Positions 1-9,197 of a stretch of 64,000 bases of DNA are shown here, one piece after another. Position numbers and translations under genes: made by a program. Each line of letters opens with the position of its first letter. The first letter of the stretch is position 1. The notes under the pieces are model-generated. The model did no database searches, was not told where the DNA came from, and worked only from the letters and a program-made list of their open reading frames with translations. Source of the DNA: Geobacter sp. Its GTDB lineage: Bacteria; Desulfobacterota; Desulfuromonadia; Geobacterales; DSM-12255. The DNA lies in the NCBI GenBank assembly GCA_009684525.1, contig WKKR01000001.1, positions 434,001 to 498,000 on the forward strand. The letters are read 5' to 3'.

Positions 1-106
1 AGCAACCCCACTCGACATGTTTCCCCAATCATTCCACATAGAAAGTGTAACGCTGCTTGAGCGTTCCTGATTCCAGACATCCCACAACCAACCAAGGAGA
101 AGAGTG

Positions 107-1129
107 ATGCTGTTTAAATTGTTCAAAAAGGATTCCGGCCATTTCCAGGAACGAGGTGATCGCCTGTTCGCCGAAAATCGATTTGCCGAAGCTCGACATG
201 AATATGAAGAGGCCCTGAACAGACTCAAGGAGGGGGCAACGGATGCAGCGGAGCAAAAAAGCTACCTGCAACAACAGTTGCGGGCAGCCGGCAACGAGCT
301 TGCGAAACTCAACCTGGTTGAGGCCGAGCATGCCATGCACCTGGGAGACCCGCAAAAGGCGAAAGAGCATGTCGACTTGGCCTTGGGTCAGGCAGATGAC
401 GAAACAATCCGGGGAAATGCCCGGCAATTGTTGAGTCGGATGGTTCAGAAAGAACCCCAACCCCCTTCAATTACGATGAAAAACCATTCATGTAGCGGTT
501 GTGGCTCTACCCATGATCAACTTCCGCAAGATGTTGAAGCACCGATTGATTTTCTCTCATTGAATGATCGTTTCGAGCTTCTCATCCACCCCCTGCCCGG
601 CGACCTCCCTGATCGCTACCGTCAATTGGGAGAGGAATTTGCATATGCATATACGGCCGTTCATGATGGCCGGATCGCAGAAGGGTTGGAAATCTTTCAT
701 AAATTATCGGTTCAGGGCGAGAGCGACATCCTCAATTACGAGCTTGCGCTCATTACCTTCCAGGAGGGACGCTTCAAGGAATGCGAATCCCTGCTCAGGC
801 GAGCTCTCAGTCTGAACCCGCAGAACGCACTTTGTCTCCTCACCCTGGTTCAACTGGTTATCGAGACGGGAAGGGTACCGGAAGCGGTGCCCATACTGGA
901 GGGTATGATCGCCGATGGGCACCTGCCCGACCAGGCAAGCCTGATGCTTGCTGATGTCCTCTTGGCCCTCGGACAGAGCGATGCGGCTCTTGACCGATGC
1001 CTGCAGGCACTCGGTTATCCTTCTGCGGCTCGTGCAGCTGCGGAAAGGGCGATACCCATCCTCGAATCAATGGGCCGGGGAGGGGATGCCCAGGCACTTG
1101 CAAAGCGATATCTCAAAGGTTGTTGTTAA
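107..1129 (+). CDS. TPR-repeat protein with a CxxC pair
   Basis: This is a cytoplasmic protein of about 340 residues with no signal peptide or membrane segment. It is built almost entirely of paired amphipathic helices typical of tetratricopeptide repeats, at roughly residues 10-110 and 180-330. Between the two helical blocks is a CSGCG motif (about residues 129-133), a possible half metal site, and the protein ends in two cysteines. I chose ATG at 107 because AAGGAGA lies 7 bases upstream; an in-frame GTG sits directly before it. TPR arrays scaffold protein-protein contacts, but the partner cannot be read from the sequence. The HU gene follows 45 bases downstream on the same strand. Confidence 0.8.
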   Translation: MLFKLFKKDSGHFQERGDRLFAENRFAEARHEYEEALNRLKEGATDAAEQKSYLQQQLRAAGNELAKLNLVEAEHAMHLGDPQKAKEHVDLALGQADDETIRGNARQLLSRMVQKEPQPPSITMKNHSCSGCGSTHDQLPQDVEAPIDFLSLNDRFELLIHPLPGDLPDRYRQLGEEFAYAYTAVHDGRIAEGLEIFHKLSVQGESDILNYELALITFQEGRFKECESLLRRALSLNPQNALCLLTLVQLVIETGRVPEAVPILEGMIADGHLPDQASLMLADVLLALGQSDAALDRCLQALGYPSAARAAAERAIPILESMGRGGDAQALAKRYLKGCC

Positions 1130-1174
1130 ACTTGCAATGACCTTAATATTCACCCTGTTGAAAGGAGTGGTAGA

Positions 1175-1453
1175 ATGAACAAGTCAGAACTGATTGAGGA
1201 GTTGGCAGCGCGAAAGGGGCTTTCCTACAAAAAGGCCGAAGAGATCGTCAATACCATTTTCGATGCCATGGCCGATGCCATGATGGACGGTGATCGTATT
1301 GAAATTCGCGGGTTTGGCAGTTTCGTTGTCAACAGCTACAAATCCTATACAGGGAGAAATCCGAAAACCGGTGAATCCATCGATGTGAAACCCAAAAAGC
1401 TTCCTTTCTTCAAAGTCGGCAAGGAACTCAAAGAGCGTGTCGCAAAAAGCTGA
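1175..1453 (+). CDS. HU-family nucleoid DNA-binding protein
   Basis: At 92 residues this is the usual size of an HU/IHF-family protein. It has the N-terminal helix pair (MNKSELIEELA..., KKAEEIVNTIFDAM) and the DNA-intercalating beta-arm with the family signature GRNPKTGE (about residues 60-67). A basic C-terminus ends in the KELKERV helix. Such proteins act as homo- or heterodimers that bend and compact DNA. A clear AAAGGAG ribosome-binding site precedes the ATG. The gene could form a transcription unit with the upstream TPR gene. The sequence does not separate HU from a degenerate IHF subunit, so no gene symbol is given. Confidence 0.95.
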   Translation: MNKSELIEELAARKGLSYKKAEEIVNTIFDAMADAMMDGDRIEIRGFGSFVVNSYKSYTGRNPKTGESIDVKPKKLPFFKVGKELKERVAKS

Positions 1454-1563
1454 CAGCGAAATAGCGACATATTAATCAAAAACTACGTCATATGGCTTAG
1501 CATTGTGGGTGGCGGAGGGGGGTGAAACTCCAGGACATCTGTTGGTGGAGCACGGATAATTAT

Positions 1564-1590
1564 TAATTTTGCTTCAAAATGTGCCGATAA
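1564..1590 (+). promoter_or_regulatory. Candidate sigma-28 (FliA)-type promoter
   Basis: TAATTTTG at 1564-1571, an 11-base spacer, then GCCGATAA at 1583-1590. The second block is identical to the FliA -10 consensus, and the first differs from TAAAGTTT at a few positions. It lies 55 bases before the ATG of the OmpA-family gene. A sigma-70 reading of the same stretch (TTGCTT ... TGTTAT) is also possible. Confidence 0.35.
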
Positions 1591-1644
1591 TCTGTTATAT
1601 ATGCCCATGCCTTTTGTCTCGTGCCAAAGCATCCAATACCACAC

Positions 1645-3156
1645 ATGAATTATTTATCCGCATCGCTTTTCTTTTCAGTGGCGGCACTCGTGTCTGTCAC
1701 CCCAGCCTTTGCAACGCCCACCCAAACAGGGCCTACAGGCCTCATTTCCGTGCCGACTGCAGAAACACTCGATATGGGAAATGTTGCCGTAGGCGTTTGG
1801 GGGAACCTGACGAAATCGAAAACCGATAAGGCTTTTGTTGTCCCCGCCGTCATTACTCTGGGGATCGGTTCTTTCTGGGAAGTTTACGGCACGTACCCAA
1901 ATCTGCTGTTTAACGGGGAAGAAGATTCTTCCGACCGGAATACCGCTGACGTGGGGACCAAAATCCGTTTCTACGGTACGCGGAGCTCGAATTTCAAGGC
2001 AGCTGCCGATATCATGCTGCAGCGTCGGATTTCGGATAACCTCTATCGGGACGGTTCTACCGATTATGGCGGTCGCCTGTTCGTGACCTATAAGACGGAG
2101 AACTATGGGGTACACGCCTATAGCGGCTACATGAGCCGCAAGCTTATCGATGACGAGATTCTCTTCGGCGGCGGCGTGGAACTGGCGGTAACCCCACGAT
2201 CGAGGGTAACTGCGGAGCTGTTCGGCAGTCGCTATCGCCAGAGCCTGCAGGATGACGGCCCCATGGAAGCGAACCTCGGCATCCAGTACCATCTCTCCCC
2301 CTATCTCACCTTTTCGCTTGCCGGTGGTGCCGGGCTGAGCGATCTCAGTCCTGACTGGCGATTCCTTTTCGGCATATCCACGTCTTCAGGGCTCGGAGCC
2401 TACATCAAGCCTGTGCCAAAGCTGGCCAGTGAGATCCTGGCCGAAGAGGAAGCCGCCAAAAAGGCCGACATCAAACCGGTAAAGATCATCCCTATTTCGC
2501 CCAAGCTTGTAAAGACACCTGCTCCTGCCGAACCGGTCAGCAAAATCGAGGTGCCCCTCGATGCTGATCGGGAAGAGGTCGTCATTCATACGTATGGGCA
2601 GATCATCCTTCCTCCCCAGGTATCACAGAGCCGTCCAGTGATTCCTCCGCCGGGGAGACCCGATGCAGCTCTCGGGAACGGGACCGTCACCGCGGAGAAC
2701 CCGCCCACATACGGATTCGACCTCAAGGGCGAGATGCGCGAGTCCGCTGCGGCAACACCACCTCCGACCGAGGAGAGACTTGTTGCCTATCGCAAATTCC
2801 GCTTCCCTGATGTTGTGGGGTACTTCCAACAAGGGCGGTCTGAACTCACCGTCGAGGCAAAGAGACTGCTGGCCGGGGTTGCCGATCAGATCCGCTCCGA
2901 CAAGACCTGGGCATATCTCCGGATAGATGGCTATACCGATGGCGTTGGTTCGCAAAAGTACAACGCAGACCTTTCGCTGCGTCGGGCCATCGAAGTCGCC
3001 AGTTATCTGATTACACGCGAGGGGGTAGACCCCGGTCGCATCTTCGTGCGGGGGATGGGAAACGCCAAGCAGATTGCGGACAATGCAACCGAGCCGGGCC
3101 GCAGAATGAACCGGCGTTTCGAGATACTCTTCATAAAACGTGGGGATAAGGAATGA
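1645..3156 (+). CDS. YjbH-like beta-barrel protein with OmpA C-terminal domain
   Basis: This 503-residue envelope protein begins with a Sec signal peptide that ends around PAFA (about residue 23). The mature N-terminus has the TGLISVPTAETLDMGN motif, reminiscent of YjbH/YmcA-type outer-membrane proteins, and runs on as alternating beta-strand sequence to about residue 260. A Pro/Ala/Lys-rich linker (about 265-385) leads to a C-terminal OmpA/MotB peptidoglycan-binding domain with GYTDGVGS, LSLRRA and GRRMNRRFEI. It probably sits in the outer membrane and grips peptidoglycan. ATG 1645 is preferred because it opens the signal peptide; a GTG at 1621 would add eight residues that do not fit. The stop overlaps the next start by four bases. 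Confidence 0.8.
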   Translation: MNYLSASLFFSVAALVSVTPAFATPTQTGPTGLISVPTAETLDMGNVAVGVWGNLTKSKTDKAFVVPAVITLGIGSFWEVYGTYPNLLFNGEEDSSDRNTADVGTKIRFYGTRSSNFKAAADIMLQRRISDNLYRDGSTDYGGRLFVTYKTENYGVHAYSGYMSRKLIDDEILFGGGVELAVTPRSRVTAELFGSRYRQSLQDDGPMEANLGIQYHLSPYLTFSLAGGAGLSDLSPDWRFLFGISTSSGLGAYIKPVPKLASEILAEEEAAKKADIKPVKIIPISPKLVKTPAPAEPVSKIEVPLDADREEVVIHTYGQIILPPQVSQSRPVIPPPGRPDAALGNGTVTAENPPTYGFDLKGEMRESAAATPPPTEERLVAYRKFRFPDVVGYFQQGRSELTVEAKRLLAGVADQIRSDKTWAYLRIDGYTDGVGSQKYNADLSLRRAIEVASYLITREGVDPGRIFVRGMGNAKQIADNATEPGRRMNRRFEILFIKRGDKE

Positions 3157-3590
3157 GGCCGTTTGCATGCGTACTGCTGTCTTTTTTGCTGTCGCTCGTC
3201 ACGGTTTCCCTCTGGGCTGCAGAAGACGCGGATTCAAATCTGCCACGCGGCGCCGAACTGGTAGGCGTGGCGCATGCTGAAGGGGCGGACCAGCCGCTGG
3301 ACCAGTTGATGAGGGGTGAACTCGACTCGCTTGTCCCCAGACTCCGGCAGCTCCCGGCTGATTCCCCGATCCTGATCGAAGCTCATTTCCCGGCCCAGAA
3401 GGGACGGGGCAAGGAAGACCACATCAAAAGGGCCTATGCCCTTGCCGAGCAGGCGCAACAGTACCTTTCCGGCAGGCACAATCTGCGCTTCGAGTACTAT
3501 ATATCCGTCTGGGAAAATGGCGGCGCTAGCCCCGCTGATCGACCCAAAGTCAGGTTTTCAACCTATCCGCTCGATTTTTTCGATAACTGA
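3153..3590 (+). CDS. Small secreted protein of unknown function
   Basis: This is a 145-residue protein with a clean signal peptide (hydrophobic residues 4-20, cleavage near LWAAED). The mature part is mixed alpha/beta with PILIEAHFPAQKGRGKEDH and a helix rich in Ala/Glu/Gln; there are no cysteines in the mature chain. The start ATG overlaps the stop of the OmpA-family gene (ATGA), so the two are translationally coupled. This suggests a periplasmic partner of that beta-barrel. I do not recognise the family. Confidence 0.7.
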   Translation: MRPFACVLLSFLLSLVTVSLWAAEDADSNLPRGAELVGVAHAEGADQPLDQLMRGELDSLVPRLRQLPADSPILIEAHFPAQKGRGKEDHIKRAYALAEQAQQYLSGRHNLRFEYYISVWENGGASPADRPKVRFSTYPLDFFDN

Positions 3591-3671
3591 CGGTTCATCA
3601 TCCAATGGATTCTGTTTACCTGCCGATCTGGTATCATAAAGTAGTTTTCAGATCGATTTCGGGAGGGATCA

Positions 3672-4313
3672 ATGATCATCAGATACTTAGCGATTTTCGT
3701 ATCAGTCTTGCTCGTGGCCGGATGTTCTTCGTTTCAGGTGATCCCGGAACCGGTGGCAAATGGAATCGTCAACGACAAGGAAAAGTCCCAGACCATAAAC
3801 CGCGATAACATCTCGATTACCGTCAGGAGCGGCGATGCCGAGATACTATCCTACAATCTCGAAGGATCTGTCGCCTCGTTCAAGGTTGTCGTAGATAACC
3901 AGACAGACCATGAGCTCGCTATCGGCGCCGATTCATTTCTCCTCAAGGATAATGATGGCATGCAGTATTCGTCCCTGACACCGGAAAAGGTCAAGGATAT
4001 CGTGGCAAAAAATACCTATTACCTGATTCCCTATCCCTATGTCGGGTTCTATTATCTTGAAGATTATGAAAGAGCCTCGTTTCAGAACCGTTTTACCACA
4101 GATCGTCCCTATTTCTACGAGTTGTACCCCCAGGATATCTACACCAAGGCGCTCCCTGTCGGTGTCATTATCCCCAAGGCCAAAGTTGCCGGACTCCTTT
4201 ACTTCCGCATCGATCTTCAGGGAAAGAAAGAGGTCAGCCTCCTTTTCTACAAGAAAGGGACGTCAAAATCGGCCCCAGCTGATTTCGTTTTTCCATTCAA
4301 GATCTTAAAATAA
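3672..4313 (+). CDS. Outer-membrane-type lipoprotein of unknown function
   Basis: This 213-residue protein starts with a lipoprotein signal: a hydrophobic stretch ending in the lipobox LVAGC, with Cys18 as the lipidation site and SSF after it, so Lol export to the outer membrane is likely. The mature domain is beta-rich and resembles DUF4352/immunoglobulin-like small domains (SFKVVVDNQTDHELAIGADS... LLKDNDGMQYSS), but I cannot assign a family firmly. GGAGGG precedes the ATG. The symporter gene begins 12 bases after the stop, so the genes are probably cotranscribed. No function is inferred beyond envelope location. Confidence 0.75.
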   Translation: MIIRYLAIFVSVLLVAGCSSFQVIPEPVANGIVNDKEKSQTINRDNISITVRSGDAEILSYNLEGSVASFKVVVDNQTDHELAIGADSFLLKDNDGMQYSSLTPEKVKDIVAKNTYYLIPYPYVGFYYLEDYERASFQNRFTTDRPYFYELYPQDIYTKALPVGVIIPKAKVAGLLYFRIDLQGKKEVSLLFYKKGTSKSAPADFVFPFKILK

Positions 4314-4325
4314 CCGGAGAATCCC

Positions 4326-5978
4326 ATGTCTTACGCATCCCTCTGGGAGGCGCTCGGGGGGCTGGGTCTGTTCATCCTTGGCATGAAATCCATGTCCGAG
4401 GGGCTCCAGAGACTTGCCGGCGAAGGTATTCGCCGCTTTCTGGAGAGACTGGCCAGTACTCGTCTCAGTTCCGCATTTGTCGGCAGTTGCCTTTCAGCAT
4501 CCCTGCAATCGAGCAGTGCAGCGGCAATCCTTTTGGTGGGGTTCGTCAATGCCGGACTTGTCTCGCTGTACCAGGCGCTTGGGGTCATGCTCGGCACCGG
4601 TATCGGCACCACCCTTGCCGTCCAGTTCATTGCCTTCAAGGTGTCCATTGCCTCCCAGCCGCTGATCTTTGTCGGGGCAATCCTCAAGTTCTTCTGCCGC
4701 AGACGGCGCTGGGTATATGCCGGGGAAATGCTTCTCGGCGCCGGTCTCGTCTTTCTGGGTTTACACACGATGGAGATGGGGTTCGTCCCCTTGACGGAAC
4801 GGGCTATCGGCTTTGGTATAGGTGATTCCCATTTCCCCTGGCGCATTGCCGCGATACTTCTCGGGGCGCTCTTTGCTTTCATGCTGCAATCCGGAAGCGC
4901 TGCCGTCGGCATCGTTATCGCCATGACCGGAAGCGGTCTGGTGAAATACGACTATGGCTTTCACATGGTGATCGGTGAAGTGCTGGGAACCACGGCAATC
5001 GCAGCCATCGCCACTATCAGCGGGACTCTTGCCGCCAAGCGAATGGTGGTCATCTATTTTCTCATCAATATCGCCGCCATAATCCTGGTGCTGCTCTTTC
5101 CCCAGTCCTTCCAGAATCTGGTCCATTACATCACCCCAGGTGTTTCCGATACCGCAGCGCCTGCAGCAGCTGGCGCTGCGGCGCGCCTGCTCGCCAACAG
5201 CCATACCCTCTTCAGTGTCCTGAGCATAGTCCTGTTCCTGCCCCCCCTCGGGTTCTTCGTCAGATCGGCCAAGGTCATCCTGCCGGGGAGGGAAAAAGGT
5301 CTGGAATTCGAAGCGAACTGCAAGTTCATCGACGATCGGGTCATCAATACGCCATCCCTTGCCATGCTGCAGCTCAGAAACGAATTGCGCCGAATGTCGG
5401 ATATCGCTGCCTCCATGTATGATGACGTGGTGGAACAGTTTTTCCGATTCGATGCAAAACGGACACTGCGCATCAACAAAAAGGAAGAGGCCCTGGACGT
5501 GCTCCAGCGGGAGATCTCCGGTTTTCTGGCAAAACTTTCCCGCCAACCCCTGTCTACTGAAATGGCTCTGGGCATCCCCGCAATATTGAGCACGGTGAAT
5601 ACCCTGGAGCATATGGGCGATCAGAACGAAGTAATCATCAAATGCCTGATCAAGAAAAAGGAAAACAAGGTCATTTTCTCCAGCACGGCGCTTGCCGAGT
5701 TGAAAAATCTGGCAGTACGCATCGGGGATCTTGTTCACCTGGCGCTCGGTTCACCCGAAGACGTCAATGAAACGATACTTACCGATGCGAGGGCTCTTAA
5801 GGATGAAATCGACCGGCTGCAGGAGGTCATGCATGCAAATCATGTGCAGCGGCTTACTGACGGGAAATGTACGGTAATGGCAGGCGTGGTCTTCAGCGAC
5901 ATTATTGCAGCCTTTGACAAGGTTGCGGAATACGCCTTCAGCATCATCAAGCTCGGAAGGGGCAGTGAACATGCTTGA
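4326..5978 (+). CDS. Na+/phosphate symporter with PhoU-like tail (NptA/YjbB type)
   Basis: At 550 residues this matches the Na/Pi-cotransporter II family. The N-terminal half carries the duplicated hallmark, QSSSAAAILLVGFV (near residue 60) and QSGSAAVGIVIAMTGSG (near residue 185), within 8-9 membrane helices. A soluble C-terminal helical domain (about 340-545) resembles PhoU. The family moves phosphate across the inner membrane with sodium and often works as an exporter in bacteria. It overlaps the Ppx/GppA gene by eight bases, which ties phosphate transport to polyphosphate or alarmone breakdown. The ATG follows a CCGGAG motif at the right distance. Confidence 0.9.
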   Translation: MSYASLWEALGGLGLFILGMKSMSEGLQRLAGEGIRRFLERLASTRLSSAFVGSCLSASLQSSSAAAILLVGFVNAGLVSLYQALGVMLGTGIGTTLAVQFIAFKVSIASQPLIFVGAILKFFCRRRRWVYAGEMLLGAGLVFLGLHTMEMGFVPLTERAIGFGIGDSHFPWRIAAILLGALFAFMLQSGSAAVGIVIAMTGSGLVKYDYGFHMVIGEVLGTTAIAAIATISGTLAAKRMVVIYFLINIAAIILVLLFPQSFQNLVHYITPGVSDTAAPAAAGAAARLLANSHTLFSVLSIVLFLPPLGFFVRSAKVILPGREKGLEFEANCKFIDDRVINTPSLAMLQLRNELRRMSDIAASMYDDVVEQFFRFDAKRTLRINKKEEALDVLQREISGFLAKLSRQPLSTEMALGIPAILSTVNTLEHMGDQNEVIIKCLIKKKENKVIFSSTALAELKNLAVRIGDLVHLALGSPEDVNETILTDARALKDEIDRLQEVMHANHVQRLTDGKCTVMAGVVFSDIIAAFDKVAEYAFSIIKLGRGSEHA

Positions 5979-6897
5979 GCCTGTTGCGGCCATCGACCTT
6001 GGCACTAATACCGCCCGTCTGCTCATCGGGACGTGCGAAGAGGGGAGGGTTCTTCCACATACCGTCGTGCGGCGGATCACGAGGCTCGGTGGTGGCTTCA
6101 GCCGTGAGACGGGGATCTCACCGGAAGCGCGGGAAAGGACTCTGACCGCGCTTGCAGAATTCAGCCGCGAGCTCAGGCAGCATGACGTGCTGCGCATCAG
6201 GGCAGTTGCCACGAGCGCCGTTCGCGACGCAGTCAATGGTGCGGAGTTTTGTCGCCAGGTAATGGAGTCCACCGGGATAACCCTGGAGGTGATCGATGGT
6301 CAGAACGAGGGGATGTTGACCCTGCAGGGTGTTCTTGCCGGTCTGGACCCGATTCCGCAACATATTGCGGTGTTCGATGTGGGGGGAGGCAGCACCGAAT
6401 ACACTATCGCCCGGAACAGGGAACTGCTCTTTTCCCGGAGTCTCCCGATCGGCGTGGTACGGCTCACCGAAGGCAAGTCTACGATAGACGCCATGAACGA
6501 CAAGATCGGACGAGAACTACGCTCCCTGAAAGAGGCGTTGATGCAGGAAGGACTGTTACCGCTGGCAGAGGGAGCCAGAGTGGTGGGGACAGCGGGAACG
6601 GCCACCACCCTGGCAGCAATCAGCATGGGGATGCTCGATTACGATTATCGGAAGGTCAACAATTACACCATCCAGCGTGGCGAGATAGAAACCATATTAC
6701 GCCGGCTGCTCCCGCTGACGCCTGCGGAGCGTCTTCAGGTTCCGGGCATGGAACCGGGGCGGGAGGACCTGATCATCGCCGGGACACTCGTTACTCTCAA
6801 AAGTCTGGAACTGTTCGGCAGCCAAACCCTCACGGTCTCCGACTTCGGGCTGCTGGAAGGGGTACTTCTCTCGGCCTGGGAAAAGTACCGACCGTAA
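5971..6897 (+). CDS. Ppx/GppA family exopolyphosphatase / pppGpp phosphohydrolase
   Basis: A 308-residue single-module Ppx/GppA protein of the ASKHA fold. The phosphate-binding loops are visible: AAIDLGTNTARLLIG at the N-terminus, FDVGGGSTEY near residue 137, and VGTAGTATTLAA near residue 205. Enzymes of this family release phosphate from the end of polyphosphate or the 5' phosphate of pppGpp; short forms of about 300 residues are mostly exopolyphosphatases. ATG 5971 is chosen because it opens the conserved domain, has an AAGGGG site, and lies inside the end of the symporter gene (ATGCTTGA). An upstream in-frame extension lacks conservation signs. Confidence 0.9.
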   Translation: MLEPVAAIDLGTNTARLLIGTCEEGRVLPHTVVRRITRLGGGFSRETGISPEARERTLTALAEFSRELRQHDVLRIRAVATSAVRDAVNGAEFCRQVMESTGITLEVIDGQNEGMLTLQGVLAGLDPIPQHIAVFDVGGGSTEYTIARNRELLFSRSLPIGVVRLTEGKSTIDAMNDKIGRELRSLKEALMQEGLLPLAEGARVVGTAGTATTLAAISMGMLDYDYRKVNNYTIQRGEIETILRRLLPLTPAERLQVPGMEPGREDLIIAGTLVTLKSLELFGSQTLTVSDFGLLEGVLLSAWEKYRP

Positions 6898-6905
6898 CAG
6901 GTTTG

Positions 6906-7229
6906 TCAGTTGCCCGGTCCGGCAAAGGTCTTGAGATAGAGCACCAGGGACTTCAGCTCATCCGAATCGGCAGGGAGCGGATTTCCCTTGAGCGCCTGCT
7001 TGATGCACCGGTTGATGATGCCGGCAAGCTTCTCATCATCGAACGTTGCCGCCCATTCCAGTTTTTTCCCACCGGGATGACAGGCTGCGCAGCTCTTGCC
7101 GTTCTTCCCCAGCGCCGTGCTGTTAAAGAGTTCCCGCCCTTTATCCACCGATTCTTCTGCCCCGGCATCAGTGATAACCACCCCGAAAAAGAGCACAACT
7201 GCCGTTCCAAGCACTCTCATTGTCCGCAT
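6906..7229 (-). CDS. Small monoheme c-type cytochrome
   Basis: A 107-residue periplasmic protein with a signal peptide (cleavage near DAGAEE) and a single heme c motif CAACH (about residues 47-51). A methionine-poor C-terminal helix ends ...LYLKTFAGPGN. The SCAACHPGG heme region and the DELKSLVLYLKTF tail are typical of small class I cytochromes. GGGAGG lies just ahead of the ATG. It is convergent with the Ppx gene, whose stop is only eight bases away, so it is an independent transcription unit. The redox partner is unknown. Confidence 0.88.
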   Translation of the reverse strand: MRTMRVLGTAVVLFFGVVITDAGAEESVDKGRELFNSTALGKNGKSCAACHPGGKKLEWAATFDDEKLAGIINRCIKQALKGNPLPADSDELKSLVLYLKTFAGPGN

Positions 7230-7325
7230 GACGACCTCCCTGTTTTTTCAAGCAAGACTAGCCCACCATTGTCCGTTGTCAACATTCATCGACCATAACC
7301 CTGTAGAATCCCGTTTTAATTGCAG

Positions 7326-7355
7326 TTGACAGGAACCGCCTCAATCGAGTATAGT
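7326..7355 (+). promoter_or_regulatory. Sigma-70-type promoter of the ior-paaK-liv cluster
   Basis: TTGACA at 7326-7331 and TATAGT at 7350-7355 with an 18-base spacer. The -35 is a perfect consensus match. It lies 52 bases ahead of the iorA start and faces into the whole 11-kb co-directional cluster. Confidence 0.75.
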
Positions 7356-7406
7356 TGCGGTCCAGCAAGGGGGCACCCCCCCTTATTTTGTTTCAAGGGA
7401 GATCCA

Positions 7407-9197
7407 TTGAGTACGGAAATTTTATCCGGGAATGAAGCGATCGCGCGCGGCGCGTTCGAGGCAGGTGTTCGGGTGGCAAGCGCCTATCCGGGCACTCCTT
7501 CCACCGAAATACTCGAAAACATAATTAAATATCCTTCCATTAATGCCTCCTGGGCACCGAATGAAAAGGTTGCCCTGGAAGTGGCTATCGGTGCCTCGTT
7601 TGGAGGGGGCCGAGCCATTGCCTGCATGAAGCATGTCGGGGTCAACGTGGCTGCCGACCCTCTCTTCACCCTATCCTATACCGGTGTCGGCGGTGGGCTC
7701 GTGCTGGTCGCTGCCGATGACCCTGAGATGCACTCTTCCCAGAATGAGCAGGACAGCCGGAATTACGCCAAGTTTGCCAAGATCCCCATGCTGGAGCCGG
7801 CCGACTCTCAGGAATGCAAGGAATTTACCCGCCTCGCATTCGAGCTGTCCGAGCAATTCGATACACCGGTCATGATCCGCAGTTGTACCCGCATATCACA
7901 TGGAAAATCGATCGTCGAACTGGGCGAGCCGGTCAAGGGGCTGCCCGAGCCGAAACTGGTCAAGAATCCTGCCAAGCTGGTCATGCTGCCGGGCAATGCC
8001 CGGGTCAGGCATCCACTGGTCGAAGAACGCACCGTCAGGCTCAGCGAGTATGGCGACTCCTGGTCCATAAACCGGGCCGACTACCGTTCTGCTGCCATGG
8101 GGATCATCTGTACTGGGGTGACGTATCAGTACGTGCGCGAGGCCCTGCCCGAGGCAGCGACCCTGAAGCTCGGCATGGTCCACCCGTTGCCCAAGAACCT
8201 GATCCGCGAGTTTGCCGCCAAGGTCGAACGACTCTTCGTTGTCGAGGAGTTGGACCCCTTTATCGAGGAGCAGGTCAGTGCCATGGGGATTGCCGTTACC
8301 GGCAAGGAGGTCATTTCGCTCTGCGGGGAACTCTCTCCCGGCCGTATTCGCGAAGCATTCGCCCGGGCAGGTATCATTACCAAAACGATTGACGCGCAGC
8401 AACCTGCCCAGGAAAAACTCCCGCCCCGGCCACCCAACATGTGTCCCGGTTGCCCGCACCGGGGAGTCTTCCATCTCCTCAGCCGTGCCAACGCCTATGT
8501 GACCGGCGATATCGGCTGTTATACCCTCGGCTTCATGCCTCCGCTCAACGCCATGGATACCTGTGTCTGCATGGGAGCCTCTATCAGCACTGCGTCGGGT
8601 ATTGTCAGGGCGCTCCCCCGAGAAGAGCAGCAGCGGGTCGTGGCAGTGATCGGGGATTCCACGTTCCTGCACACCGGCGTCAACTCTCTCATGGAAATGG
8701 CCTACAACCAGGCGCCCGCAACCGTGATCATCCTGGACAACCGCATCACTGCCATGACGGGGCGTCAGGAGAACCCCGCTTCCGGATATACCCTGACAGG
8801 GATCGAAGCTCCCGAGGTGAACATCCCCGCTCTCTGCCGCACACTGGGGATTCGCCATGTCAGGGTCGTCGATCCCTACGACCTGGAAGCGACGCGCTCT
8901 GTTCTGGCCGAGGAGATGGCCCGGCCCGAACCGTCGGTAGTGGTTACCAATCGCCCCTGTTGTCTTATCAAAGGGGAGGGAAGGTTCGACAGGAGCCCGG
9001 TCCTGGAGGTCGACTCCGATGCCTGCACCGGCTGCAGGGCGTGTCTGCGCATCGGCTGTCCGGCCATTGAATGGCTCCCGGCTCTTGATGGGCCCAAAGG
9101 GAAAGCGAGCATCGACCCACAGCTCTGCACCGGCTGTACCCTCTGTCAGCAGCTCTGTAAATTCGACGCTATCCACCGGGCAGGGGGAACGAAATGA
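7407..9197 (+). CDS. iorA: Indolepyruvate:ferredoxin oxidoreductase, alpha subunit
   Basis: With IorB this enzyme oxidatively decarboxylates aryl-pyruvates (indolepyruvate, phenylpyruvate, hydroxyphenylpyruvate) with CoA to aryl-acetyl-CoA, passing electrons to ferredoxin. The 596 residues show the pyrimidine-binding domain (SGNEAIARGAFEAGVRVASAYPG region), the thiamin-diphosphate domain with GDSTFLHTG and ILDNRITAMTG, and a C-terminal 2[4Fe-4S] ferredoxin domain with CTGCRAC and CTGCTLC. The likely start is TTG 7407 with AAGGGAGA 5-12 bases upstream; extending to 7320 would run through the promoter. It overlaps iorB by four bases. Confidence 0.95.
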   Translation: MSTEILSGNEAIARGAFEAGVRVASAYPGTPSTEILENIIKYPSINASWAPNEKVALEVAIGASFGGGRAIACMKHVGVNVAADPLFTLSYTGVGGGLVLVAADDPEMHSSQNEQDSRNYAKFAKIPMLEPADSQECKEFTRLAFELSEQFDTPVMIRSCTRISHGKSIVELGEPVKGLPEPKLVKNPAKLVMLPGNARVRHPLVEERTVRLSEYGDSWSINRADYRSAAMGIICTGVTYQYVREALPEAATLKLGMVHPLPKNLIREFAAKVERLFVVEELDPFIEEQVSAMGIAVTGKEVISLCGELSPGRIREAFARAGIITKTIDAQQPAQEKLPPRPPNMCPGCPHRGVFHLLSRANAYVTGDIGCYTLGFMPPLNAMDTCVCMGASISTASGIVRALPREEQQRVVAVIGDSTFLHTGVNSLMEMAYNQAPATVIILDNRITAMTGRQENPASGYTLTGIEAPEVNIPALCRTLGIRHVRVVDPYDLEATRSVLAEEMARPEPSVVVTNRPCCLIKGEGRFDRSPVLEVDSDACTGCRACLRIGCPAIEWLPALDGPKGKASIDPQLCTGCTLCQQLCKFDAIHRAGGTK

